Assembly (NCBI RefSeq): GCF_004153225.1
Contig: NZ_SEMB01000015.1
Coordinates: 1-64,000, forward strand
DNA from: Sporolactobacillus sp. THM7-7
GTDB lineage: Bacteria; Bacillota; Bacilli; Bacillales; Sporolactobacillaceae
Length of the DNA: 64,000 nucleotides
Direction: 5' to 3'
The notes beneath the pieces are model-generated. The model worked only from the letters and a program-made list of their open reading frames with translations. It did not search any database and had not been told where the DNA came from. A program made the translations under genes and the position numbers. This document shows, piece by piece, positions 7,832 through 15,640 of this stretch (position 1 is its first letter; each line of letters starts with the position of its first letter).

Positions 7832-8722
7832 TTAAGCACGCGGATGACAACGGGCATACACGTCTTTCAGGCGCTGTCTCGGCGTCCTTCTGTACCTCTG
7901 GGCGGCCGCCGGTTCAGCCCGACCCATCAATTCTTCCACCGCTTCAAGTTCGGCGCCGTTTTCGAGGAGGTGCGCCGCAAAAGAATGACGGAGCGTTTCT
8001 GGGGAGAGCGACGTGCCGACCCCCGCGCTCAGGGCATGCTTTTTGAGAATCTTCCAGAATCCCTGCCTCGTCATCCGCCGGCCGCGCCGATTAAGAAAAA
8101 GGGCGGGCTCTTCTTTTGGAATGACCAGGCGATCCCGGACTTCCGTTATGTACGTCTGCACCGCCTTCCGGGCCAGACTGCCAACGGGAATAATCCGCTC
8201 GCTCCCCCGACTTCCGCGGCACCTGAGAAAACCCATCGACAGGTGTAAATCATCCACATTCAACTGTACAAGCTCGGTGACTCGGATGCCTGTCCCGTAC
8301 AGCACTTCCAGCATGGCACGGTCCCGCTTTCCCGCAGCCGTCTTCCCGCTCGGCGTGCGCAGCAACTTCTCGACCTCTTCTACCGACAGTATTTTGGGGA
8401 GCGGCCGCTCGACTTTCGGTACATCGATGCCGAATGCGGGATCGCTGCCGGCCTCATGGTGTCTGAGGAGAAACTGATGCAGCCCGCGGACAGCGGCGGC
8501 TTTACGCGCCAGAGTTGCCGGGGCCCCCCCTTTATCTCTCAGCCAATATAAATATTTCATCACGTCTACATCTCTCACATTCTCCCAGGACGTACAATGA
8601 GCTTCCGCTTTTAAAAAAAGCGTGTACTGCCTGAGATCCCGCCGGTAAGCAACCAGCGTGTTCGCCGACAGTCCCCGTTCCGTCTTCAGCTCGCGAAGAA
8701 AATGGTCCAGCTGTTCCAGCAT
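7832..8722 (-). CDS. xerD: XerD-like tyrosine recombinase with altered active site
   Basis: 296 residues with the XerD two-domain layout and the conserved end 'RLKDVY..CHPRA'. It sits in the ripX/xerD position upstream of punA. Arg147 (GTGIRVTEL), Arg245 (LRHSF) and Tyr277 are present. However, the hairpin lysine is Ser (CRGSRGSER instead of a GKGNKER-type sequence), the first active-site histidine is Glu242 (SPETLR for SPHTLR), and the third-box histidine is Arg268 (MGRAEP for LGHAD). The normal role is dimer resolution at dif with XerC. Strand exchange by this protein is doubtful; a structural or partner-dependent role is inference. Start ATG 8722 is preferred; ATG 8731 overlaps the yqzK stop. 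Confidence 0.85.
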   Translation of the reverse strand: MLEQLDHFLRELKTERGLSANTLVAYRRDLRQYTLFLKAEAHCTSWENVRDVDVMKYLYWLRDKGGAPATLARKAAAVRGLHQFLLRHHEAGSDPAFGIDVPKVERPLPKILSVEEVEKLLRTPSGKTAAGKRDRAMLEVLYGTGIRVTELVQLNVDDLHLSMGFLRCRGSRGSERIIPVGSLARKAVQTYITEVRDRLVIPKEEPALFLNRRGRRMTRQGFWKILKKHALSAGVGTSLSPETLRHSFAAHLLENGAELEAVEELMGRAEPAAAQRYRRTPRQRLKDVYARCHPRA

Positions 8723-8727
8723 CAGTC

Positions 8728-8970
8728 TCATTCCCCGTTTCGCAGAAATTCAATCATTCTCGGCCACATATGCCGCACAACCTCTTCCTTACTACCCGTA
8801 GACAACGTCTGATAAACTTTTACCGCTCCCCCGCTTGGCATCTCATATCGATCCATTTTTTCATGGTACTGATCCATCCATTTTAATCCAAAATAAAAAA
8901 ACAGAGTCAGAAAGATAAAAAGGACGAGCGTCTTCCATAAACGAATAACTGTTCTTATATGGTTGTCCAT
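8728..8970 (-). CDS. yqzK: YqzK-like (DUF4227) membrane protein
   Basis: 80-residue protein with a single N-terminal membrane segment (about residues 12-30) followed by a charged soluble part ending 'WPRMIEFLRNGE'. It occupies the yqzK position between xerD and fur as in B. subtilis. Function is unknown in the family. ATG 8970 is chosen because AGGGAG lies 8 nt upstream; the in-frame GTG at 8979 is too close to that site. It overlaps or abuts xerD, so the two are probably co-transcribed. Confidence 0.8.
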   Translation of the reverse strand: MDNHIRTVIRLWKTLVLFIFLTLFFYFGLKWMDQYHEKMDRYEMPSGGAVKVYQTLSTGSKEEVVRHMWPRMIEFLRNGE

Positions 8971-9192
8971 GTCGGTCACTCCCTGAAAGAAAACCTGTCC
9001 ATCTGGATTTGCTTTATAAATATGCTAGGATGGGACAGATAATCATCGAAGGGAAGATTTCTTACGATTATTTTACCCTTTCTTGTCTTTTTGGAAAAGG
9101 ATTAAGAAACGCAGAAAAGCCTGACTGCGGAATCCATGCCGTCTCCATTTAGTGCGGCTCTTCCCTCGGTTCTTCGAGACTTTCCAACCCAT

Positions 9193-9228
9193 GAAAAAAG
9201 CAGCTTTCATCTCGCGAAAGCTGCTTAT
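9193..9228 (-). terminator. Intrinsic terminator after fur
   Basis: Minus strand: AAGCAGCTTTC, 7-nt loop, GAAAGCTGCTT, then TTTT. It lies 25 nt after the fur stop. It insulates yqzK-xerD from fur transcription. Confidence 0.9.
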
Positions 9229-9250
9229 GTGCGCTTTGAAGAAGCGTGAC

Positions 9251-9757
9251 TCAGACTTTTTCTGCTTCTCTCTCTTTCTTTTCTTCTTGTTCGTGTTTCT
9301 TTTGGTTCTCCGCTTCGCGTTTTTCCAGACAGCGATGGCAGATTCCGTGAAAGGTCAGTCTGTGATCTTTTACTTTAAAGTGCCATTTGCGCTCGACCAG
9401 TTTTTCCACTTCTCCCAGCAGATCTTCTTGAATCTCGTCTACCGATCCGCACTCAATGCATACCAGATGGTGGTGAAAATGATTGGCACCTTCCCGCCGC
9501 AAATCATAACGAGACACACCGTCCCCGAAATTGATTTTGTCAACAATCTTCAATTCGGTCAATAACTCAAGCGTCCGATAAACCGTGGCAAGACCAATTT
9601 CCGGAGCTTTTTCTTTTACGAGGAGGTAGACATCTTCTGCGCTGAGATGATCTTCTTCATTTTCAAGCAGGACTCTGACCGTCGCTTCACGCTGGGGTGT
9701 TAGTTTGTACTTCTGTGCATGAAGCTGTTTTTTAATGCGATTAATCCGGCCTTCCAC
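9251..9757 (-). CDS. fur: Ferric uptake regulator Fur
   Basis: 168 residues, closely matching B. subtilis Fur through 'KLTPQREATVRVLLENEEDH', the winged-helix 'GLATVYRTLELL', the metal site 'HFHHHLVC' and the structural zinc cysteines CIEC and CHRC. A highly charged C-terminal tail of about 22 residues (EKREAENQKKHEQ...) is extra compared with the usual 149 aa. It represses iron-uptake genes with Fe2+; a Fur box precedes feoA in this window. Start GTG 9757 follows GAGGGAGGG. The promoter carries a PerR-like box. A terminator follows the gene. Confidence 0.96.
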   Translation of the reverse strand: MEGRINRIKKQLHAQKYKLTPQREATVRVLLENEEDHLSAEDVYLLVKEKAPEIGLATVYRTLELLTELKIVDKINFGDGVSRYDLRREGANHFHHHLVCIECGSVDEIQEDLLGEVEKLVERKWHFKVKDHRLTFHGICHRCLEKREAENQKKHEQEEKKEREAEKV

Positions 9758-9878
9758 ATAAATCCCTCCCTCGTACGAACAGACCGTGCCGGGAAAACAT
9801 GTCATGAAACAAATCCCGGCACCTACTGAGCGTCTAAAGACTGATGCGATTCATGTTCTTCGATACCAGTATAAAAAA

Positions 9879-9907
9879 ATTATAATCCTTCTAATTTATT
9901 GTGTCAA
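9879..9907 (-). promoter_or_regulatory. fur promoter with overlapping PerR-like box
   Basis: Minus strand: TTGACA, 17-nt spacer, TATAAT, a consensus sigma-A promoter about 120 bp before fur. The 15-mer TTATAATCCTTCTAA on the plus strand (9880-9894) matches the PerR box TTATAATNATTATAA at 12 of 14 defined positions and overlaps the -10. PerR control of fur is known in B. subtilis. Confidence 0.65.
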
Positions 9908-10016
9908 TGAGAAATAAAATGACTTTTAAATAATAATTAATATTTCTTGAAAGTGAAAAAGAAAATATTGGAAACTTTATCGTATGCGGAAGCAAACTAA
10001 GACTGATTCGTCTTAT

Positions 10017-10649
10017 TTAAGAGATAAACAGCCGGATCAGCACCGGCGATATATAGGCCTCATAAGCGGATACAACGACGAGTAAAAGAGCCGCTCCCGC
10101 AAATGAAAGTCCGTAATTGACAAACTGCGGCAGAATCGGATGGTGACGCGTTTTCATCAGAAGCTGCCGGATCATTTTCAAAGAAAACGCAACTGAGGCG
10201 ACCGTAATAAACAGATAGAGCGGAATGACGAGCAGGTTTTGCGGAAAAACGCTAACCAAAACGGTCAGGAAGCCGCGAAGACCCATCTGGCTGATCAGAA
10301 AACCAACCGTAAAACCGAGAACCATTCCTTTTAAGAAAAGAAGCAGAAAAATGATCGGAAGACCGATGACGGATAATCCAAGAAGCCAGATAAGCCCTAA
10401 ATACTGAAGATCACGAAACAGACTTTCCTTGAATAAAATCGGCGAACCGGCAATCTCCCCGGCAGCGAGTTCACTGAAAAACTGTTTAAGATAATTCAAC
10501 AAATCATTTTTCGATTCGTATGGCAGACTGTTCACAATAATCGCTCCAAACACAACGCCCATAAGACAAAGCCCCGTCACAAACGTATAAAGCGATAAAT
10601 GTTCCTTTACGTGATGAAATATCAGATGTTTGACCCTATACCTGAACAT
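10017..10649 (-). CDS. spoIIM: Stage II sporulation protein M
   Basis: 210-residue polytopic membrane protein with about five hydrophobic segments. It carries the family 'MGVVFGAIIVNSL' near the N-terminus and 'FPQNLLVIPLYL' in the middle. SpoIIM forms the DMP complex with SpoIID and SpoIIP that drives septal peptidoglycan remodelling and engulfment. Start ATG 10649 follows GGGAGG at 8 nt; a longer reading from 10673 is not needed. Position between nudF and fur as in B. subtilis. No convincing sigma-E promoter was found. Confidence 0.93.
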   Translation of the reverse strand: MFRYRVKHLIFHHVKEHLSLYTFVTGLCLMGVVFGAIIVNSLPYESKNDLLNYLKQFFSELAAGEIAGSPILFKESLFRDLQYLGLIWLLGLSVIGLPIIFLLLFLKGMVLGFTVGFLISQMGLRGFLTVLVSVFPQNLLVIPLYLFITVASVAFSLKMIRQLLMKTRHHPILPQFVNYGLSFAGAALLLVVVSAYEAYISPVLIRLFIS

Positions 10650-10764
10650 AGACACGACCTCCCGGACTGACATTCTCGCAAGAATGAAAATCTATGATTT
10701 ATTCTATGAATCCGAGAGTCATCTATGACTGAAGGGGTGTATCGAATATTCGGAATTAGGACAG

Positions 10765-11307
10765 TCAGCGGTTTTTCAATGTCAGCTGTAAATATTGAAT
10801 CGCGTACACCGACTTAGCATCCGCGATCCGATGATCCTGGACCATTCGTACGGCTTCTTCTAAATCGACCGCGCAGACTTCGAGAAATTCGTCATTATCC
10901 AGATGCTGTCTGCCTTGGACCAGTGTATCGGTATAGTAGATATGCAGCAGTTCATCGGAAAAGCCGGGGGAAGAGTAGAACGAAGCGATCGGCTCGATTT
11001 TTTCGCAACGGTAACCGGTCTCCTCCTCCAGTTCCCGAAGCGCCGAATCGTTCGGATCCTCACCGGGTTCAAGTTTCCCGGCCGGAATTTCATAAATGAT
11101 CTTTCCAAGCGCATAGCGATATTGTCTGACAAGAAGAATTTTCCCCTCCTTATTGATAGCGATGACGGCGACAGCCCCGGGATGCTTGACGACTTCCCGA
11201 GTGGACTCCTCGCCGTTTGGCAGAACGACCTTGTCTATAACCAAATGAACGACTTTCCCTTTAAAAATATCTTTAGACTCTTTTTTCAGTTCCGTTAAAC
11301 GATCCAT
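10765..11307 (-). CDS. nudF: ADP-ribose pyrophosphatase (Nudix)
   Basis: 180 residues. The Nudix box runs from 'GKLEPGEDPNDSALRELEEE' to the following TGYR (about residues 85-108) with the REXXEE core. 'PGFSDELLHIYY' follows, typical of ADP-ribose pyrophosphatases. It hydrolyses ADP-ribose and related compounds. The start is ambiguous: ATG 11307 aligns with B. subtilis NudF, while GTG 11319 sits only 1 nt from AAAGGA. It lies upstream of spoIIM in the conserved order. Confidence 0.92.
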   Translation of the reverse strand: MDRLTELKKESKDIFKGKVVHLVIDKVVLPNGEESTREVVKHPGAVAVIAINKEGKILLVRQYRYALGKIIYEIPAGKLEPGEDPNDSALRELEEETGYRCEKIEPIASFYSSPGFSDELLHIYYTDTLVQGRQHLDNDEFLEVCAVDLEEAVRMVQDHRIADAKSVYAIQYLQLTLKNR

Positions 11308-11458
11308 TGACAGATCCACGTCCTTTCGTCAGTTTTCGTCTCTATTCCGCTTTTTCATTTTATCATAACTTTCGTTTCACATTTTCATAGAATAAACACA
11401 GTCTATTAGAAAAAATATCATTACACGTTGAAACCATTGTTCTTTCGATCGTCCTTCG

Positions 11459-12124
11459 TTATGTATTCCCGGCATCTGAAGGTTTGACTGAGCTAATGCC
11501 GCTATCTGCTTTTTTTGTGAGGTCCCCGTCCTGCCGGGCGATCGGCTCATAGCAAAAACAGCCGGTTTCGTGATCATTCACCATCCCGACGGCCTGCATA
11601 AAAGCATAGCAGATCGTCTCGCCGACGAATTTAAATCCATGTTTCTTTAACGCCCGGCTCATTCGCCGGGATACATCGCTTGACGCCGGAATCTGTTCGG
11701 GCCGCGCATAGTGGTGGATGATCGGTCTTCCGTCGACAAATTCCCAAAGAAATGTACTGAACGGCTTTTCTTTTTCAATCGCTAAAAAAGCCTGCGCGTT
11801 CGCCACTATCGCTTCGATTTTCCGCCGATTGCGGATAATCCGCGAATCATTCATCAGTTGATGAATCGTCTCATCAGAGAAACGGGCAATGACTGGCGGA
11901 TCAAACCCGCAAAATGCCTTTCGATAATTGTCCCGGCGTTTCAGAATCGTTATCCAGTTTAATCCCGCCTGCATGCCTTCGAGGCAGAGCATTTCGAAAA
12001 GCGCCAGGGAATCATATTCCGGTCTGCCCCACTCCGTATCATGATAGGCCAGATAAACCGGATCGGTTGTGTTCCATCTGCATCTTTTCGGGTGAGGGGC
12101 ACTGTCTGATTGAAATATAAACAT
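11459..12124 (-). CDS. tag: DNA-3-methyladenine glycosylase I
   Basis: 221 residues. The Tag hallmarks are 'CRWNTTDPVYLAYHDTEWG' at the N-terminus, 'LCLEGMQAGLNWITIL' and 'GFKFVGETICYAFMQAVGMV' plus 'NDHETGCF' near the end. Cys and His residues at both ends fit the family's structural zinc site. It removes 3-methyladenine from alkylated DNA. ATG 12124 follows AAGGAG at good spacing. A terminator separates it from the monooxygenase gene upstream, so it is probably transcribed alone. Confidence 0.95.
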   Translation of the reverse strand: MFIFQSDSAPHPKRCRWNTTDPVYLAYHDTEWGRPEYDSLALFEMLCLEGMQAGLNWITILKRRDNYRKAFCGFDPPVIARFSDETIHQLMNDSRIIRNRRKIEAIVANAQAFLAIEKEKPFSTFLWEFVDGRPIIHHYARPEQIPASSDVSRRMSRALKKHGFKFVGETICYAFMQAVGMVNDHETGCFCYEPIARQDGDLTKKADSGISSVKPSDAGNT

Positions 12125-12175
12125 TTTTTCTCCTTTTTTCTTATATTGTAGCACATATGTTCCCGTTTTGGCCCA

Positions 12176-12207
12176 TAAAAAAAGAGCAGAAACTCATCCA
12201 TCTGCTC
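12176..12207 (-). terminator. Intrinsic terminator after the luciferase-like gene
   Basis: Minus strand: GAGCAGA, 10-nt loop, TCTGCTC, then seven or more T. It overlaps the end of the upstream coding sequence by a few bases at most. Confidence 0.85.
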
Positions 12208-12211
12208 AATT

Positions 12212-13216
12212 TCAGTCGTCTGAATGAAAAGCCTCGGCAATTAACTGAAAGGAACGGACCTTTGCCTCAAAATCATGAATATTCGTGATGAGCATCACTT
12301 CGTCCGTCTGATAGGCGGCGGCAAGATTTTCAAGTTCCCGCCTGACTTTTTCCGGATTACCGACAATCATGCGTCCCCTGTTCTCTCTCATCATCTGCCG
12401 TTCCCATTCGGACGGAACAAAACGATCGGCCTGCTCGATCGTGGGAATCAGGGACGGCTGCCCCTGTCTGACTCTGATCATCCATAAGGCGAGCGACGAA
12501 GCCTGGCGTTCCGCTTCTTCGTCCGTATCCGCGCAGACCGCAAAGACGCAGACGGCCGTTCTCGGTTCCGGGTACAGCCGGGAAGGTTGATATCTGGAAC
12601 GGTAGGAACGAACGACCGTACTTCCGCCGTACGGATTAATGAAGTGGGCGAACATGAATGGGGTCCCGATCTCCGAGGCAATACCGGAACTGCCATCCGA
12701 GGAACCAAGCAGGAACAGTTCCGGGACTCTTTCCGCGTGAGGCGTCGCCTTAACCGTTTTAAGCGGATGGTCCTCCGGAAGACGGTCTGTGAGAAAGCCG
12801 ATCAGATCGCGTACCTTTCTTGGAAAATCATCCAGATTACGGCGGGCGCCGTCGTTCAGCGCCCAAGTCGCACCCGGCATCCCTCCCGGCGCCCGGCCCA
12901 TTCCAAGATCAATCCGCCCGGGATACAGATTCTCGAGCAGCCCGAAGTTTTCCGCAACCTTGTACGGACTGTAATGCGGCAGGAGCACACCTCCTGATCC
13001 GACATGAATCGTGGATGTGCAGGCGGCCACATGAGCGATCATAATTTCCGGCGCACAGCTTGCCAGACCCTTCGTATCGTGGTGCTCGGCGAACCAGATA
13101 CGCCGATAGCCAAGTCTCTCTGCTTCTTGAGCGAGTCTCGTGCTGCTCTTCAGCGCTTCGGCGGGCGTTGACCCCTCGGATACCGGCGCCTGTTCTAATA
13201 TACTGAGTTTCAGCAT
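12212..13216 (-). CDS. Luciferase-like flavin-dependent monooxygenase
   Basis: 334 residues of the bacterial luciferase-like fold (LLM class). 'LSILEQAPVSEG' opens the protein, as in the YwcH/YtmO subgroup, and 'RIWFAEHHD' and 'RIDLGMGRAPGG' are family signatures. It probably uses reduced FMN; the substrate is unknown. ATG 13216 follows GGGAGGAAA; a longer reading from 13264 is not supported. It follows the isochorismatase-fold gene by about 60 bp and is the last gene before a terminator. Confidence 0.85.
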   Translation of the reverse strand: MLKLSILEQAPVSEGSTPAEALKSSTRLAQEAERLGYRRIWFAEHHDTKGLASCAPEIMIAHVAACTSTIHVGSGGVLLPHYSPYKVAENFGLLENLYPGRIDLGMGRAPGGMPGATWALNDGARRNLDDFPRKVRDLIGFLTDRLPEDHPLKTVKATPHAERVPELFLLGSSDGSSGIASEIGTPFMFAHFINPYGGSTVVRSYRSRYQPSRLYPEPRTAVCVFAVCADTDEEAERQASSLALWMIRVRQGQPSLIPTIEQADRFVPSEWERQMMRENRGRMIVGNPEKVRRELENLAAAYQTDEVMLITNIHDFEAKVRSFQLIAEAFHSDD

Positions 13217-13277
13217 GACGTTTCCTCCCGCTTTCATTCCTCTTACAAATCGCAGCTCTGTCATTTCATCTGCTTGA

Positions 13278-13820
13278 TTAATCGACGATTTCCGTTTTAA
13301 AAATAGACTGCATCTGTTTCAAAAAAATGTCGTGCTGTCCGGTAAACGTCGCCATGCCTCCGCGATGGGCAATGGTTCGGTAACCGCGCGAGTAAGCGCC
13401 ATAAGCCGTCAGAAAATCGCAGATGTCCGTACAGACTCCGGTCAGGTGAACCGTATCGATGTGATACGCCTGTAAAATCTGGTCCAGGTTCGTTCCGATA
13501 AACGCGTCATATTCCGGTTTCGGTACGAAAATCACTCCGGCTGCCTCTTTGTGCGTCTCGTACCATTCGCCAAGCGCCCCGTATAGTTTCGCGCCCCATG
13601 TCCCCTTTACATTGTGAGGCGGCCAAAGCTTGAAATGCGGATCGTTTTCCGCATGAGCGTCCATACAAAAAACGACGAGTTTTCCGTCACGTTTAAATCG
13701 ATCCGCCAGATCTTTAATGTAAGGAACAATCTTTTGGGCCGGTTTCCCGGCGGTCAGACCGCCGTTGTCAGCTACAAAATCGTTGCTCATATCAATAACC
13801 AGTAAAGCTTCTGTACTCAT
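13278..13820 (-). CDS. Isochorismatase-fold amidohydrolase, nicotinamidase-like
   Basis: 180 residues. The family catalytic triad is visible: Asp in 'LLVIDMSNDF', Lys in 'VPKPEYDAF' and Cys in 'LTGVCTDICD'. His in 'CMDAHAENDPHF' may bind metal as in nicotinamidases. The length and the 'LWPPHNVKGTWGA' stretch favour nicotinamidase (conversion of nicotinamide to nicotinate), but a generic isochorismatase-family hydrolase is possible. ATG 13820 has AAAGGAG at 8-9 nt and lies inside the 3' end of the HesB-like gene (29-nt overlap). Confidence 0.8.
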   Translation of the reverse strand: MSTEALLVIDMSNDFVADNGGLTAGKPAQKIVPYIKDLADRFKRDGKLVVFCMDAHAENDPHFKLWPPHNVKGTWGAKLYGALGEWYETHKEAAGVIFVPKPEYDAFIGTNLDQILQAYHIDTVHLTGVCTDICDFLTAYGAYSRGYRTIAHRGGMATFTGQHDIFLKQMQSIFKTEIVD

Positions 13821-14187
13821 AAGCATTCTCCTTTGCTCTCATTGCCCGATCGGTCGAATTTCTGTGCGGAATCACGCATCTCATCATCGGATTCAGCCAT
13901 TGACAGCGGCTTTTCAGCTGAAACGTCCGCTGCTTCTCGGAATAGTCAATGATCATTGTTTGATCATAATAGACAACGTCTGAAGGCTCAACATATACGC
14001 TCGGTCCGTTTGTCCCTACTTCCCGCTCTCCGTCAGCCCGCCTTCCGCTGTACTCAAGGTGGACAATGCCGCCCTCCGAGCAGCCGCATCCGGACATGTC
14101 CATCACCAGCCTGAAATAACCCGGGCGGTGAGCGGATTCGATGTTTCTCGCCTTTTCAAGAGCCGTCGCCGTCCATTGAATATCCAT
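13792..14187 (-). CDS. HesB/YqkB-like iron-sulfur family protein
   Basis: 131 residues; the N-terminal 100 or so show the HesB/IscA-like fold with 'MDMSGCGCSEGG' and 'FQLKSRCQWLNPMM'. Only the central CGC cluster is seen, not the C-terminal CxC of true A-type carriers, as in the YqkB group. The last 25 residues overlap the next gene and may be a poorly constrained extension. Role in Fe-S metabolism is inferred from the family. ATG 14187 follows AGAGAGGCGG. Confidence 0.7.
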   Translation of the reverse strand: MDIQWTATALEKARNIESAHRPGYFRLVMDMSGCGCSEGGIVHLEYSGRRADGEREVGTNGPSVYVEPSDVVYYDQTMIIDYSEKQRTFQLKSRCQWLNPMMRCVIPHRNSTDRAMRAKENAYEYRSFTGY

Positions 14188-14430
14188 AATCCGCCTCTCT
14201 TCTCATCTCTTTTGATTTTACTTTACCATGCGAATGGTCCGCGGTGAAGCCATTCAGCTTGACCGTCAAAACTTGGACGCATTCGTTTTTTATTGTCTTC
14301 CGTTCTGCTAAAATGAATGTAGCAATAAAACAAAAAAAGTTTTTAGCGGAACGAACGCTCAGGCTCTGTCCGTGCCTTGCTTCTGCCGCTTTTTCTCTAT
14401 GAGAATGTTTTATGAACAGGGGGATTTAAA

Positions 14431-14820
14431 ATGAATCTAAGTATGCATCACTGCGCGATTATCTGTTCCAATTATCGCGTTTCCAAACAATTTTATACCG
14501 ATGTACTCGGCTTCAAAGTCGTTCAGGAGACTTATCGAGCGGACCGCAAATCTTATAAACTCGATCTTCAGGCCGGTGATGAATCAGAAGGGCGGATCGA
14601 ACTGTTCTCCTTTCCCGATCCTCCGGAAAGGCCGACCTATCCCGAAGCATGCGGCCTCCGCCATCTTGCCTTTGCCGTCGATCATGTCGGGTCAGCCGCC
14701 CAGGAACTCAAAAGAAAGGGGATTGATGTCGAACCCATCCGGACCGACGAGATCACCGGCAAAGCGTTTACCTTTTTCAAAGATCCCGACGGTCTGCCGC
14801 TTGAACTTTATGAGAAGTAA
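14431..14820 (+). CDS. VOC-family (glyoxalase/bleomycin resistance fold) protein
   Basis: 129 residues. His in 'MHHCAII', Glu in 'IELFSF', His in 'LRHLAFAVD' and Glu in 'GLPLELYE' are the metal-ligand positions of glyoxalase I-type VOC proteins. It is closest to the YaeR/GloA2 group in pattern. Substrate unknown. The ribosome binding site is AGGGGGA. It lies head-to-head with the HesB-like gene and about 100 bp before deoD in the same direction. Confidence 0.85.
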   Translation: MNLSMHHCAIICSNYRVSKQFYTDVLGFKVVQETYRADRKSYKLDLQAGDESEGRIELFSFPDPPERPTYPEACGLRHLAFAVDHVGSAAQELKRKGIDVEPIRTDEITGKAFTFFKDPDGLPLELYEK

Positions 14821-14854
14821 CAGTAACTGAAAATAGCCGCTGTCTGTTTCGTCG

Positions 14855-14882
14855 GGAACACGTCAGAAGGAACACGTCAGAA
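14855..14882 (+). repeat. Perfect 14-bp tandem duplication upstream of deoD
   Basis: GGAACACGTCAGAA occurs twice in direct succession. It looks like a recent slippage duplication in the deoD leader; no function is evident. Confidence 0.8.
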
Positions 14883-14922
14883 TATGAAAGAAAATCCATA
14901 CACCATACATAGGAGGAATAGC

Positions 14923-15627
14923 ATGAGCGTTCATATCGAAGCGAAGGATGGTGCTATCGCCGATCGCGTCCTTCTCCCGGGCGACCCGCTCCGGGCAAAA
15001 TACATCGCCGAAACGTATCTGGAAGAAGTCACATGCTACAATCGCGTCCGCGGCATGCTCGGGTTCACCGGTACTTATCGGGGGCAGCGGATCTCCGTTC
15101 AGGGGACAGGCATGGGCATCCCCTCGACCTCTATCTATGTTAACGAGCTGATTCGCGACTACGGCGTCAAAACACTGATTCGTGTCGGCACATGCGGAGG
15201 CATGCAGAAGGATATTCATGTCCGCGACGTCATCCTGGCTATGTCGGCCGCCACGGATTCAGCCGTAAATCGCGCCGCTTTTCCGGGCATTGATTTCTCA
15301 CCGACCGCAGACTTCAAGCTGCTGAAGGAAGCGTTTAACATCGGAACGAATATGGAGATTGATCTCCGAGTCGGCAGCATTCTTTCCGCCGATGTGTTCT
15401 ACCGCGACAATATGAAAATCATGAAGAAGCTGGCATCATACGGCGTTCTGGCTGTTGAAATGGAAACAACCGCTCTATACACGCTCGCGGCCAAATACGG
15501 CGCCCGGGCGCTCACCATCCTGACTGTCAGCGATCACATTTTCACCGGAGAAGAAACAACGGCTGAAGAACGGCAAAATACATTCGACGACATGATCCGA
15601 ATCGCTCTGGAGACGGCGAAAAGCTGA
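14923..15627 (+). CDS. deoD: Purine nucleoside phosphorylase, DeoD type
   Basis: 234 residues, the hexameric PNP family. '[18 protein letters not shown]', '[12 protein letters not shown]' and '[13 protein letters not shown]' (Glu of the nucleoside site) are characteristic, and the catalytic Asp is in 'ILTVSDHI'. It phosphorolyses adenosine and other purine nucleosides, complementing PunA in the same window. ATG 14923 is chosen because GGAGGAATA precedes it; the in-frame ATG at 14884 has no good site. It converges on the AI-2E-family permease gene. Confidence 0.95.
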   Translation: MSVHIEAKDGAIADRVLLPGDPLRAKYIAETYLEEVTCYNRVRGMLGFTGTYRGQRISVQGTGMGIPSTSIYVNELIRDYGVKTLIRVGTCGGMQKDIHVRDVILAMSAATDSAVNRAAFPGIDFSPTADFKLLKEAFNIGTNMEIDLRVGSILSADVFYRDNMKIMKKLASYGVLAVEMETTALYTLAAKYGARALTILTVSDHIFTGEETTAEERQNTFDDMIRIALETAKS

Positions 15628-15640
15628 CAGATGGGAAGAT

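Noticed and set aside
7832-8722. Phage integrase interpretation of the XerD-like gene
   Set aside because: Gene order (punA-xerD-yqzK-fur), length and C-terminal sequence are those of chromosomal XerD; no prophage genes nearby.
10650-10760. Sigma-E promoter for spoIIM
   Set aside because: GAATATT and CATAGAT-like elements exist but the spacing is about 17 nt, too long for sigma-E.
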